Shown here: positions 36,422-48,476 of the stretch, one piece after another
Layout of the letters: every line of letters begins with the position of its first letter
How positions within the stretch are numbered: position 1 is the stretch's first letter
From: Smallanthus sonchifolius
Taxonomy: Eukaryota > Streptophyta > Magnoliopsida > Asterales > Asteraceae
Direction of reading: 5' to 3'
NCBI GenBank assembly: GCA_023525975.1
Contig: CM042021.1
Coordinates: forward strand, 102,469,501-102,533,500
Length of the DNA stretch: 64,000 nt
The notes under the pieces: generated by a model
What the model was told of the DNA's origin: nothing
Database searches by the model: none
What the model saw: the letters and a program-made list of their open reading frames with translations, nothing else
Made by a program: the position numbers and the translations under genes

Positions 36422-38710
36422 TGTAACATCCATGTTTTTCCTGGTATTTCATATTGTGCAATAAATGACAATTTCAATCTAATGTTCACATTCAAAACGT
36501 TGTGTCACATCATTTACTATTTTCATGTGCAATTAAGGAGTATTATCATAATGTTAAAAGTACATACACACATTTGACATTGCTACAATAACAACTGAAA
36601 CAAACCTACGTTATCTCACAAACTACAAGGACTAGTCTTGAAAATTATCAAAATATCACTTGGCACGGTCGCGTCCCGTAAACACGGTCGCGCCGAGAAC
36701 TGGCACGGTCGCGCCTGAAACTCAGTTGAAACGTAAACACTGCCTTAATCACATAGTCTGTTCGAGTCCGCGATTGTAACGTCTTTTGTGCCGTGTCCAG
36801 ACTAATTCGTCAATGACCAAACTCCTGAATAACCACAATTGCAATTAGAAACCCAAAACCGTCACTTAGTCATTCCTTTCTTTCAATATCGTCCAAATCG
36901 CATGACATCCTCGAAATCAAACCCCTGCGCATGATCTTCGAGCTTTTGTGATCACATTCCCCACATCAATCATGCCGGAATCCCAGCAGAAGACGCCAAG
37001 GATCAACGCGCCGAAATCGGAACTCCGTTTAGTCGAACTCTACCAATTCGATATCGTTTAAGGTAAGTAAACACATCTTCAGACTCATTTCAATCCCGTG
37101 AATGAAAGCCCTAACCTATTCAGGGCTTATACCATCGATTTGAACACGAATAGAATCTAGGGTTATTACGTTTTTGGTTTAATCAAACTACACTCTAGAC
37201 ACGATATCCATCCAATTAAAATACATGGTTATATTCGAAAACATACAACAATTGAAAGCCCTATAAATTCAACCCTTGATAATACAGAAAATTGTCAAAA
37301 TTGATTCCTGGAAAATCCAGACACGATCCTGCAAATCGCTTAGCACGGTCGTGCCTCTTGTCCAGACATGGCTGTGCCCCATGCCTAAGCACGGTCGCGC
37401 CCCATGCCTAAGCACAGTCGCGCCCCGTGCCTAAGCGGTCGCGCCGTGCATTTGACACGGTTGTGCTACCTTGGGTCAGAACCTATTTCTTCTGTTATTT
37501 TAATATAAACTCATTTTCTTTTATAAAAATTATTTTATAAAACTCCAAAGCCATAATTGTTTTCATAAACTAAATTATCAACTTGGAAATATTAAACAAA
37601 TTAATTAAATCGTTTCTAATGGATTAAAAAGTAATAAATTTAAAATAAAAGTTTTACATATAATTGTTTTATTCAAACCTACACAAACTATTTATATTCT
37701 AATATATATTTAAAATGCCTCTTGACACATTTTCATGAACAACTAAAAAAAAGAATTAAATTATTATTTTAGTTATTTATTCAAATTAAACCTTAAGTCT
37801 TTCATTATTTAATTGAACTTACATTTTCATTCAAATACCAACGCAAATGAATACACCAACCCTCCGTACAAATCCATGCTCTCATTCCTATTGAAAACCT
37901 TAGAATGTCCTTAGACATTGTACATATTATTAATCCAAATTTATACTATTTCACTCTAGGTTAAACTTAGTGAGTTGCAAATCACTTGAATTACCCAACG
38001 CTCTTATTAGCTACTACATTTTGATACAAGTGAGTATACATAGCCCCTTTTACTCTTTTACATTTTTGGGGTGAAACATGAACACTATTCAAATTACATG
38101 TTTACATTTACACAAACAACACAAGTACAAATCCTATTTACATTAATGTGTGCAAATTTGAGCTTTATGCCCGAGTGCTATGTGTGCTAACTTTTGTGAA
38201 CACTTATGTGCAATCATTAACTATTCAAGCCGACGGTTTTTAATGATAGATCTATTGAGTCTGACAAACCCACCCATATTGGGGTGATTGATATCGACAA
38301 CACAATTTGCATGCTAGTTACAAAGGTTTGATTGTACTTGGTTACACAATAGTTGCTCCCCATAAATGCCTTATTTATCAGGTTATGTATGGATTTGTTT
38401 TACAAACTATATGCTATCTATATACAAACCTGTTTTATACTCACCAACTTTTTAGTTGACATTATTTTATTCATGTTTCAGGTCCTAATATGTGACTTTG
38501 ATCAAGATGTGCTACACGTAGGCTTTGGACTTAGCTAATTTAAATAAAGAAGTCTATGTTTTGAAATACTGTTTCTGTCTTGGATTTGGTTTTGTTTGAA
38601 TGATTGTAATGGAATTTGAAGTTTAATATATTTCAATTTTGACAACCTTGTGCTTATGAACAGTCTACATGTCCCGCCCCGATGATTCCGCCATCGGTCG
38701 GGGTGTGACA
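36422..38710 (+). repeat. Element C 3' LTR
   Basis: 2289 bp ending GTGACA. Nearly identical by eye to 28776-31097 apart from small indels; the two visible ones are a 22-bp loss between GGTCGCG repeats near 36672 and loss of part of a GGGGTTTTT duplication in the intron. GC-palindrome clusters 36662-36716 and 37343-37467; TATA candidate 37262-37269; predicted intron 38040-38481. Confidence 0.95.
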
Positions 38711-41700
38711 ATAATCCTTGTAATTCAATAAGCCATGCGACCATTCAACCTTTAATTATACTAACCAAAAATAACCAACAACTAATATGACCATATGCTT
38801 ACAATGCTTATGTGTCTTGTGGGCATGGGCTTGCCGGACACTATAACACATGACCAGGCCATAATTCCTGTAATGCCATGCACCATGTGACCGTGCACCA
38901 TGTGACCATGCACCCTTTAATTATACTAACAACCAATAACCACAACTAATGTGACCATAGGCATACAATGCTTATGTGTCACGAGGGCATGAGCATGCCG
39001 GCCACTACAACCCATGACCAGGCAATAATCCTTGTATTTCCATAACCCGTGCTACCATGCACATTTAATTATACTAACAACCAATAACCCACAACTAATG
39101 TGACCATATGCATACAATGCTTATGTGTAATGTGGGCATGGGCATGCCGGCCATTACAACCCATGACCCGGTAATAATCCTTGTAATGCCATAACCCATG
39201 CGACCATGCACCCTTTAATTCAACTAACAACCAATAACCCACAACTAGTGTGATCATATGCCTACAAAGCTTGTGTGTCATGTTGGCATGGGCTTGCCGG
39301 CCACTACAACCCATGACCCAGCCATAATCCTAGCTTGTAATACTATAATCCATGCAACCATGTACCCTTTAATTATACTAACAACCAATAACCCATAACT
39401 AATGTGAGCTTATGCATACAATGCTTATGTGTCATGTGGGCATGGGCATGCCGGACTCTACAACCCATGACCCGGCCGTAATCCTAGCTTGTAATGCCAT
39501 AATCCATGTTACCATGTCTTTCATTATACTAACAACCAATAACCCACAACTAATGTGACCTATGCATACATTGATTATGTGGGCATGGGCATGTCGACCA
39601 CTACAACTGATGACCCTGCCATAATATTTGTAATGCCATAAACCATGCGACCATGCACCCTTTAATTATACTAACAACCAATAAACCACAACTAATGTGA
39701 TCAGATGCATACAATACTTATGTGTAATGTGAGCATGGGCATGCCGGACTCTACAACAAATGACCCGGCCGTAATCCTAGCTTGTAATGCCATAATCCAT
39801 GTGACCATGCCTTTCATTATACTAACAACCAATAACCCACAACTAATGTGACCTATGCATACATTGATTATGTGGGCATGGTCATGCCGACCACTACAAC
39901 TGATGACCCTACCATAATATTTGTAATGCCATAACCCATGCGACCATGCACCCTTTAATTATACTAACAACCTATAAACCACAACTAATGTGATCAGATG
40001 CATACAATGCTTATGTGTCATGTGAGCATGGGCATGCCGGCCACTACAACCCATGACCCGGCCATAATCCTTGTAATGCCATAACCCATGCGACCATTCA
40101 ACCTTTAATTATACTAACAACCAATAACCACAACTAATATGACCATATGCTAGCAATGCTTATGTGCTTTGTGGGCATGGGCTTGATGGACAACATAACA
40201 CATGACCAGGCCGTAATCCTTGTAATGCCATAACCCATGTGATCATGCACCCTTTAATTATTATAACAACAAATAACCCACAACTAATGTGACCATATGC
40301 ATACAACGCTTCTGTGTCATGTGGGCATGAGCATGCCGGCCACTACAACCCATGACTTGGCCATAATCCTAGTAATACCATAACCCATGCGGCAATGCAC
40401 CCTTTAGTTATACTTACAACCAATAACCCAAAACTAATGTGACCATATGCATACAATGGTTATGTGTCATGTGGGCATGGGCATATCGGCCACTACAACC
40501 CATGACTCGGTCATAATCCTTGTTACGCCATAACCAATGTGACCATGCACCCTTTAATTATACTAACAACCAATAACCAACAACTAATGTGACCATATGC
40601 ATACAATGCTTATGTGTCATGTGGGCATGGGCATGCCGGCTACTACAACCCATGACCCGTCCGTAATCCTTGTAATGCCATAACACATGCGACCATGAAC
40701 CCTTTAATTATACTAACAACCAATAACCCACAACTAATGTGACCATATGCATACAATGCTTATGTGGCATGTGTTCATGAGCATGCCAGCTACTACAGCC
40801 CATGACCTAGCAATAATCCTATAATTCCATAGCCGTTATGACCAAGCACCCTTTAATTATACTAAAAACCAATAACGCACAACTAATGTGACCATATGCA
40901 TAAAATGATTGTGTGTTAATGTGACCATATGCATACAATGTGTATGTTTCATGTAGGCATGGGCATGCCGACCACTAAAACTCATGAATCGACCTTAATC
41001 CTTGTAATGCCATAACCATGTGACCATACACCCTTTAATTATACTAACAACCAATAACCCATAACTAATGTGACCATATGCATACATTCCATGTGTATCA
41101 TGTGGGCATCGGCATGCCGGCAACAAAAACCCATGACCCAGCCATAATCCTAGCTTGTAATGCCATAATCCATGCGACCATGCACCCTTTCATTATACTA
41201 ACAAACAATAACCCACAACTAATGTGACCTAGGCATATAATGCTTATGTGGGCATGGGCATGCCGGCCACTACAACCGATGATCCTGCCATAATCCTTGT
41301 AATGTCATAACCCATTCGACCATGCACCCTTTAATTATACTAAAAACTAATAACACACAACTAATGTGATCATATGTATGCAATGCTTATGTGTCATGTA
41401 GGCCTGGGCATGCCGGCCGCTACAACCCATGACCCGCCATAATCCTAGCTTGTAATGCCATAATCCATGTGACCGTGCACCGTTTCATTTTACTAACAAA
41501 CAATAACCCACAACTAATGTGACCTAGGCATACAATGCTTATGAACCGATGACCCTGCCATAATCCTTGTAATGCCATAACCTATTCGACCATGCACCCT
41601 TTAATTATACTAACAACTAATAACCCACAACTAATGTGCTCATATGTATACAATGCTTATGTGTCATGTGGGCATTGGCATGCCGGCCACTACAACCCAT

Positions 41701-44018
41701 GACCCGGACATAATCCTTGTAATGCCATAACCCATGAGACCATTCAACCTTTAATTATACTAATAACCAATAACCCACAACTAATATGACCATATGCTTC
41801 AAATGCTTATGTGTCTTGTGGGCATGGGCTTGCCGGACACTATAACACATGTCCAGACCGTAATCCTTGTAATGCCATAATCCATGTGACTATGCACCCT
41901 TTAATTATTCTAACAACCAATAGCCTACAACTAATGTGACCATACGCATACAATGATTATGTGTCATGTGGGCTTGAGCATGCCGGCCACTACAACCAAT
42001 GACCCGGTCATAATCCTTGTATTGCCATAATCCTTGCGCCAATGCACCCTTTAATTACACTAACAACCAATAACCCACAACTAATGTGACCATATGCATA
42101 CATTGCTTATGTGTCATGTGGGCATGGGCATGCCGGCCTTTATAACCCATGACTCAGCCATAATCCTAGCTTGTAATGCCGAAACCCAATCTACAATGCA
42201 CCTTTTAATTATACTAACAACAAATAACCCAAAACTAATGTGACCATATGCATACAATGCTTATGTTTCATGGGTGCATGGGCATGCCGACCACTACAAC
42301 CCATAACCCGGCCATAATCTTTGTAATGCCAAAAACCATGTGGCCATGCACCCTTTAATTATACTAACAACCAATAACGCACAACTAATGTGACCATATA
42401 CATACAATGCTTATGTGTCATGTGGACATGTGCTTGATAGCCACTAAAATCCATGACCCAGCCATAATCCTTGTAATGCCATAACCTATGCAACCATGCA
42501 CCATTTAATTATACTGACTACCAATAACCCATAACTAATGTGACCATATGCATACAATGCTTATGTGTCATATCGGCATGTGCATGCCGGCCACTACAAC
42601 CCATAACCCGGCCATAAACCTTGTAATGTTGTAACCCATGCGGCCATGCACCCTTTAATTATACTAACAACCAATAACCCATAACTAATGTGACCATATG
42701 CATACAATGCTTATGTGTCATATGGGCATGCCGGCCACTACAACCCATAACCCGGTCATAATCCCAGCTTGTAATTACATAACCCATGCGACCATGCACC
42801 CTTTAATTATACTAACAACCAATAACCCACAACTAATGTAACCATATGCCTACAATGCTTATGTGTCATGTGGGCATGGGAATGCCGGCAATACAACCCA
42901 TGACCTGGCCATAATCCTAGCTTGTAATGCCATTACCCATGTGACCACGCACCATTTAATTATACTAACAACCAATAACCCAGAACTAATGTGACCATAT
43001 GCATATAATGCTTATATGCCATGTGGGCATGGGCATGTCGACCACTACAAATCATGAACCGGCCATAATCATTGTAATGCCATACCCCATGCTACCATAC
43101 ATTATTTATACTAACAACAAATAACCCACAAATAATGTGACTGTATGCACACAATGCTTATGTTTCATGTGGGCATGGGCATGCAGGCCCCTATAACCCA
43201 TAACCCGACCATAATTCTTGTAATGCCATAACCTGTGCGATAACCCTTTAATGATACTAACAGCCAATAACCCACAACTAATGTGACCATATGCATACAA
43301 TGCTTATGTGTCATGTGGTCATGGGCATGCCGGCCTCTACAACCCAAGACCCAGCCATAATCCCTGTAATGCCATAACCCATGCGGCCATGCACTCTTTA
43401 ATTATACTAATAACCACTAACCCACAACTAATGTGACCATACGCATACAATGCATATGTATCATGTGGGAATGGGCATGCCGGCCACTAAAACCCATAAC
43501 CCGGCCATAATGCTAGCTTGTAATTACATAACCCATGCGACCATGCACCCTTTAATTATACTAACAAACAATAACCCACAACTAATGTAACCATATGCAT
43601 AAAATGCTTATGTGTCATATGGGCATGGGCATGCCGGCCGAATAACCCATGACCCAACCATAATCCTAGCTTATAATGCCATAACCAATGTGACCATGCA
43701 CCATTTAATTATACTAACAACCAATAACCCAGAACTAATGTGACCATATGCATACAATGCTTATGTGTCATATCGGCATGTGCATGCCGGCCACTACAAC
43801 TCATAACTCGGCCATAAACCTTGTAATGTCGTAACCCATGCGGCCATGCACCCTTTAATTATACTAACAACCAATAACCCATAACTAATGCGACTATATG
43901 CATACAATGCTTATGTGTCATGTGGGCATGTGCATGCCGGCCACTACAATCCATAACCCGGCCATAAACCTTGTAATGTCGTAACCCAGGCGGCCATGCA
44001 CCCTTTAATTATACTAAC
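38711..44018. repeat. 150-bp tandem satellite, block 4
   Basis: Begins with ATAAT, the right target copy of C. The left part matches 14032 onward of block 2. A pair of monomers containing CCGGACTCTACAAC is duplicated 293 bp apart (39451 and 39744). From about 42770 the monomers switch to types typical of block 5 (TAATTACATAACC junctions at 42774 and 43523, 749 bp apart). The last five bases, CTAAC, are the left target copy of D. Confidence 0.97.
44014..44018. repeat. Target-site duplication of element D, left copy
   Basis: CTAAC, repeated exactly at 53582-53586. Confidence 0.95.
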
Positions 44019-44222
44019 TGTAACATCCATTATTTTCCAAACCATAATTTTCCTTATTCATTTTACTATGTATAACAATAAAACACTTGAAGTCTCGTAC
44101 TTGCCCAAAACCATCATGTCACTTTTATTACTAATCTAAACTTGTATCAAAAAAAAAATTTCAATCTTACATTCACATATTATTTTTTTTCTATTTAACA
44201 TACGTATGTATATTTATGAAGA

Positions 44223-44242
44223 TATATATATATATATATATA
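44223..44242. repeat. (AT)n microsatellite in the D 5' LTR
   Basis: About ten AT units; shorter in the 3' LTR (about 50876-50887), which is a length difference between the two LTRs. Confidence 0.85.
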
Positions 44243-45171
44243 CATATATACATACCTTGCTATGATAATTAAGCTGAAATAAAACTTATAAAGTTCTAAT
44301 TACATCTTTGTATATATATACATATAGTTAATTATGTGAACAATGAACCCCTTTGTTAGTTTGAACCCTTCCTTTTTCAATTGAACTCCCATCTTGAACC
44401 CATTCACCATGACCCAACCCTTCAAACCTCCAATTTTGACTATATTCAACCCTGTTTGACTTTCAAAAGTCAAACGAACCAAGATCTTACAAATCAGCGA
44501 GATAAATCGATCCATCCCAACCGTATTGGACCTGTTTTGTGTTCTGGATCGATTATCCACTTCACCCCGGCCCAATCAACGCACAAAACTGATCAATTGA
44601 GCGGCCAATTCAAGTTTGAAACGATTTGACTTTTAATAGTCAAAACCGTGTTCAATCCGATCCCAAATCAAGGATTTCGAGCGTAACCAATCCCGCAAAT
44701 TTTGCTCTGATCAATCCCGAATGTATCTGGTACACCAACATGACCCAATTCATCACAAAATAAACGGATTGATTTGAAAAAAATCAAATCCCGTAACCGC
44801 TTCAATGCCAAATCAAATTGACGCGTTCAAATGCATTTAACACATAGAATCTATTCATTTATCCTCGCGACACATTTTACTTGCATTCTAAACTCTCAAA
44901 CACGAACTATTGCTGCTCTGGTGCACGACCGGCTCTGACGAACTCGAACCAAAAGGCTTCAGCCGTTCACCCCCGACACATAACCATTTCAGGTAAGGTC
45001 GATGCCAATAAACTCCTTTTGATTCATGGGATGAAAGCCCCATCAAATCAGTCTTGTATCTGTGCTCGAACACAGTCAATTGAGGGGTTAGGGTTTGGGT
45101 TACGTAATGGGGACGAAGGAGCTTGGGTTGTAAGGGTTTTTTCTAATTTCACACCCGGTAGTTGTCAAGGC

Positions 45172-45249
45172 ATTCGCCCAGATAAACCGGTAAAGCACTT
45201 GACTCACACAGGAGGGTCGCGGGTTCAAGCACAGCGCCGCACCCTTTTT
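45172..45249 (+). other. tRNA-like module 1 in the D 5' LTR
   Basis: GCCCAGATAAACCGGTAAAG resembles a tRNA D-arm/A-box with an insertion, and GGTTCAAGCAC (45222-45232) is a near-match to the B-box; the 3' LTR copy (51819-51899) has the fuller GGTTCAAGCCC at 51870-51880. A T-run follows at 45244-45249. Not a functional tRNA: no good acceptor or anticodon stem. Confidence 0.5.
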
Positions 45250-45327
45250 CCCTTTGCGCACCACCGAGCCGATTAGCCTCCTCATCATATGTCTAACAAA
45301 TTTCCGGACCGAACTCACAACACCAGA

Positions 45328-45421
45328 TCGGTTCTGGTCTAGTGGCTTGTGCGCATCACAGTCTCAGAACCCACCCGGGTTCGAACCGGGTGGTCCCATA
45401 ATATTTTTTTTAACCCGTTTT
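45328..45421 (+). other. tRNA-like module 2 in the D 5' LTR
   Basis: TGGTCTAGTGG (45335-45345) fits the Pol III A-box and GGTTCGAACCG (45378-45388) fits the B-box, 32 nt apart as in tRNA genes. The B-box lies in a strong T-arm-like hairpin (CCCGG...CCGGG). A T-run ends at 45421. The 3' LTR copy has the boxes at 51984-51994 and 52027-52037. Looks like a tRNA-derived, SINE-like piece captured in the LTR. Confidence 0.6.
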
Positions 45422-46270
45422 AAGACCCCGAAATTTTATAAATTTTTTTTTGTTATAAGTCCTATACTTATTATAACAGAATTCAACCAGATTCACGAGT
45501 TTTGCATAAAAACTCTATTTTTATAAATTTAATTCTCAATTACTAAATTTGAATTATACTATTATTTTTGGAGTAATTTATTCATTTAATGGATAAATTT
45601 GGTGACAAAATTTTATAACTACTTTAACAAGGTTTTATAAAACTTAAATTATAAATTTAAAACTGATAAAACTACGCCTAAATATATGAAGTTTTACATG
45701 CTTAAATAATACATGCAAATTTTTTAAACTAAATTCATTTTTGCACATTCATTTCAAATGGTAAATAAATAAATAAATTTATTTATTATTTAAATAAATT
45801 ACATTCACAAAAACACTTAGAATTTAAATTATATTTAAGGTTTACTTTATGAACCAATATTATGTACACATCTTTATAAATAAATAAATAAAATAAAAAC
45901 TAAAAATAAAAATAAAAAAATAATAAATTTTTTTTTATCTAATTTATAAATATAATTTCTACACTTTTTCTAACTAAATAAATAAATAACAATTATTTGA
46001 TTTATTTTCAAACCCAAATCCTAATTCAATTATTTTAAAACTATTCATTTCAATTTTTCATCTTATACGACACCCCTTCCAAGTGCAAACCACTAACACC
46101 CACAACTCAAACCCTTTGTACACACATCAATTATAACCCTAGACTTGGCCATAGACTATTGTACACATTATTAACCTAGTTTCATATACATTACATACTA
46201 GGTTAACGTGGTGAGTAACAAGGATTACTTTACTACCTAGTCTCTTGTGCTAGCTACACCTTTGATTCAG

Positions 46271-46727
46271 GTGAGTTTTACATAGCCCCTTTTTCACTAT
46301 TTTTACATTTTGGGGTAAAACATGATCACAACTTACAATGATTTACATAAACTACACAATACAAATCCACTTTACAATTTGTGTGCAATTTGAGCTTTAT
46401 GTTTGAGTGCTAGGTGTGTTAACTACTTATTTGCAATTACATGTACAATCATTAACTAATCAAGCCGACGGTTAACAATGTAAGATCTATTGAGTCTGAC
46501 AAACCCACCCAGATTCGGGTGATTGTTACCGACAACTCAATTTTTGCATGCTAGTTACAAAGGTTTGATTGTACTACTTGGTTACACAATAGTGACTCCC
46601 CATAAATGCCTTGTTAATCATGACTTGTATGGATTTGTTTGCACATGACACTTTGATGCTATTTAGAGTCAAAACCCTATGTATGCTCACCAACTTTTTA
46701 GTTGACCTCGTTTTCATCATGTTTCAG
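46271..46727 (+). other. Predicted intron in the D 5' LTR
   Basis: Donor CAG|GTGAGT, a full consensus; branch-like TTGAC and a T-rich tract; acceptor GTTTCAG|G; 457 bp. The 3' LTR copy at 52903-53359 is also 457 bp. Confidence 0.6.
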
Positions 46728-46917
46728 GTACAAAAGTTTGAGTTGATCAAGTTGCTACACTTAGGTTGTGGACCTAGTTAATTGAAACAAATAGATATGT
46801 TATGAAATTCAAATATTCTTGTACTGTTGTATTTGGAGGTTGTGAATGGAAATGTAACATTTTTAATATATTAAATTTAGTCAACCATGTGCTCATGAAC
46901 AGTGTACATGTCCCGCC

Positions 46918-46936
46918 CCGACGTTTCCGCCGTCGG
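46918..46936 (+). other. LTR-end hairpin with compensatory change (D)
   Basis: CCGACG (46918-46923) pairs with CGTCGG (46931-46936). Where A and B have T-A in the fifth pair, D has C-G, so both sides changed together. Confidence 0.65.
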
Positions 46937-46952
46937 TTGGGGTGTGACAGAT

Positions 46953-46965
46953 TGGTGTCAGAGCC
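46953..46965 (+). other. Primer-binding site, element D
   Basis: TGGTGTCAGAGCC, one mismatch (A to G) from the initiator-Met site of the other elements. Confidence 0.85.
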
Positions 46966-47852
46966 TTGGTTATAGGGAACTAGGTTATTAGACACCCTTG
47001 ACCTAGACTATAACTTTAGGACACCCATACAATTCCATGCTACTACATATTACATTATTAGTTCATGTGTAAATATTTTTACATGCTATCATAAGTATTT
47101 ACACTACGTGATACAATACATAATGACTTATGTGACACACTACTTGATAACTTTTGTGCTTACACTCATTACTATTTACATGCTATATGATTATTTTTTT
47201 TGTGAATATTCTTACGTGTTATACTATATAACTACATCATATGACACAATACTTAATAATCTATGTGTCACATTACCTGCCAACTTTTTCTCCTATTCAT
47301 TGCTACATATTTAATTTATTTAAAAGTGATATCCTAAGTTTCCACACACACACATACACACATAGTTATTCATGCACCCCTAAACTCACATACATAATAC
47401 CACACCTCTTGTGAACAACAAATTTTTAAACTATTGGGCCTAATGTCCATCAATAATAAACTAAGAAGTCCATCTATCCTCCAAGAAGCAAAAGCCCACT
47501 GAAATAAATAAACCTCACTTTCGGGCCTCAAAGCCCAGTCCACAACAATTCTCATCATAACCATGAACCCAACAATAGTGTTATTAATACACGATGGCTG
47601 GAAGAGTGTGTAGGCCCATGAGGGATTCTGGCTAAGGAAAGACAGGGTACTTAAGTGTGTCCTAGTGACCCACCTCTCTTTCCTGGGAATTCTCCTCAAG
47701 GATGCATTGCTTATAGGTCAAGTGTATTTCTAAAACACTATTGTGAAGGCTCGGTGTTATGACTAGTCAAACTCTAAACTTATGAGAACTCCTATGTCTA
47801 CCACTCAATATTTCATTATCACTTACAACATTTTCATTGTTTTCTGCTAGAC
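46966..47852 (+). other. Untranslated leader of element D
   Basis: Begins with the conserved post-PBS segment and has A/T-rich TACATGCTAT-type sequence to about 47300 and a CA-rich tract near 47343-47362. The hairpin arms AGGAAAGA (47635-47642) and TCTTTCCT (47677-47684) follow, with a GGGAATTC remnant of the palindrome right after. The hairpin corresponds to that of A, B, C and E although its stem sequence differs. Confidence 0.75.
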
Positions 47853-48476
47853 ATGGACTCCTACCCTCCATCCTCCCCGGTATACCGTCCCGGAGCAGAA
47901 TCTGATTGGGAAGAAGACACTGGGTCACCCGTATATCAGTCACCAACACCCCCAGCTGCTAGACCAAGGTTTGATGTAAGGGCAGATTGGATTAGGAACA
48001 CCGGCCCAAGACTTCGAACACCTGGATCACCCGCACCCAGAAACCCGTATCAGACACCCCATCTCCACAATCAGTTACCACCTCCACTAAGAGACCCATA
48101 TCTAATGCCCGACCCGTATCACTCTAATCCTTGGATAAGACATATCATGGCATTCACTAGTACTATCGAAATTCCAATAAATGACACGCACCAATATGTA
48201 AGGACCTCAGAATTTGAGAGGCAAAGAATGGAGCAAGGGGTAATGCATGACTTGCAAGGACAAAGAATGGATGGTCTTGCAAACCAATTAGGGTACCAAA
48301 AGGAGTTAACCTCCATCCTCGAAAAAGAAAAACTGGAGCATCGCACGGAGACAGCTAAAGTTGAAGCCAGATCGGCTACCCGAGTGACCATAGCGGTGGT
48401 CGCCTTGGGAATTATTCTTCTTTCTAGTGGAAAGCTACCAGAGACGTTAGGAGAAACTTCTAATTATTGTCTTTAA
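47853..48476 (+). CDS. Element D ORF: proline-rich, helical protein with a hydrophobic C-terminal segment
   Basis: 207 residues; no family recognised. The ATG sits where gag starts in the other elements (preceded by CTGCTAGAC, compare CTGTAGA in A and C). Residues 1-95 are rich in Pro, Tyr and Asp/Glu with repeated PY pairs (SPVY twice, NPYQ, DPYL, DPYH). About 116-177 is charged and probably helical, perhaps coiled coil (FERQRMEQGVMHDLQGQR, ILEKEKLEHRTETAKVEA). Residues 178-192 (VTIAVVALGIILLSS) are hydrophobic, like a short tail anchor, followed by 15 residues. It has no CCHC knuckle and no obvious Gag core. It may be a remnant or variant of a Gag N-terminal extension, or a separate accessory protein. 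Expression is unknown. Confidence 0.55.
   Translation: MDSYPPSSPVYRPGAESDWEEDTGSPVYQSPTPPAARPRFDVRADWIRNTGPRLRTPGSPAPRNPYQTPHLHNQLPPPLRDPYLMPDPYHSNPWIRHIMAFTSTIEIPINDTHQYVRTSEFERQRMEQGVMHDLQGQRMDGLANQLGYQKELTSILEKEKLEHRTETAKVEARSATRVTIAVVALGIILLSSGKLPETLGETSNYCL

Larger units (their letters stand above)
28152..38710 (+). mobile_element. Element C: composite Ty3/gypsy retrotransposon (LTR stub, partial internal, LTR, full internal, LTR)
   Basis: Between perfect ATAAT duplications lie: TGTAAC, the first six bases of an LTR (28152-28157); the 3' end of an internal region with integrase C-terminus, pre-PPT hairpin and PPT (to 28775); a full LTR (28776-31097); a complete internal region; and a second full LTR (36422-38710). 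The stub and the integrase sequence share AAC at the junction, as expected for a microhomology deletion. The simplest reading is a tandem LTR-internal-LTR-internal-LTR insertion that then lost most of its first unit. Confidence 0.9.
44019..46949 (+). repeat. Element D 5' LTR
   Basis: 2931 bp, TGTAAC to GTGACA. Contains an (AT)n tract at about 44223-44242, two tRNA-like modules (45172-45249 and 45328-45421), a long A/T-rich part with TAAATAAATA runs (45760-46010), the predicted intron and the CCGACG/CGTCGG end hairpin. The 131-codon ORF at 44881-45276 runs through tRNA-like module 1 and is judged spurious. No GC-palindrome array. Confidence 0.95.

Noticed and set aside
45172..45249. Functional tRNA gene
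   Set aside because: D- and T-arm-like parts only; acceptor and anticodon stems do not pair.
44881..45276. 131-codon ORF in the 5' LTR of element D
   Set aside because: Runs through a tRNA-like module; the 3' LTR copy opens only partly, in a differing frame extent; no domain seen.
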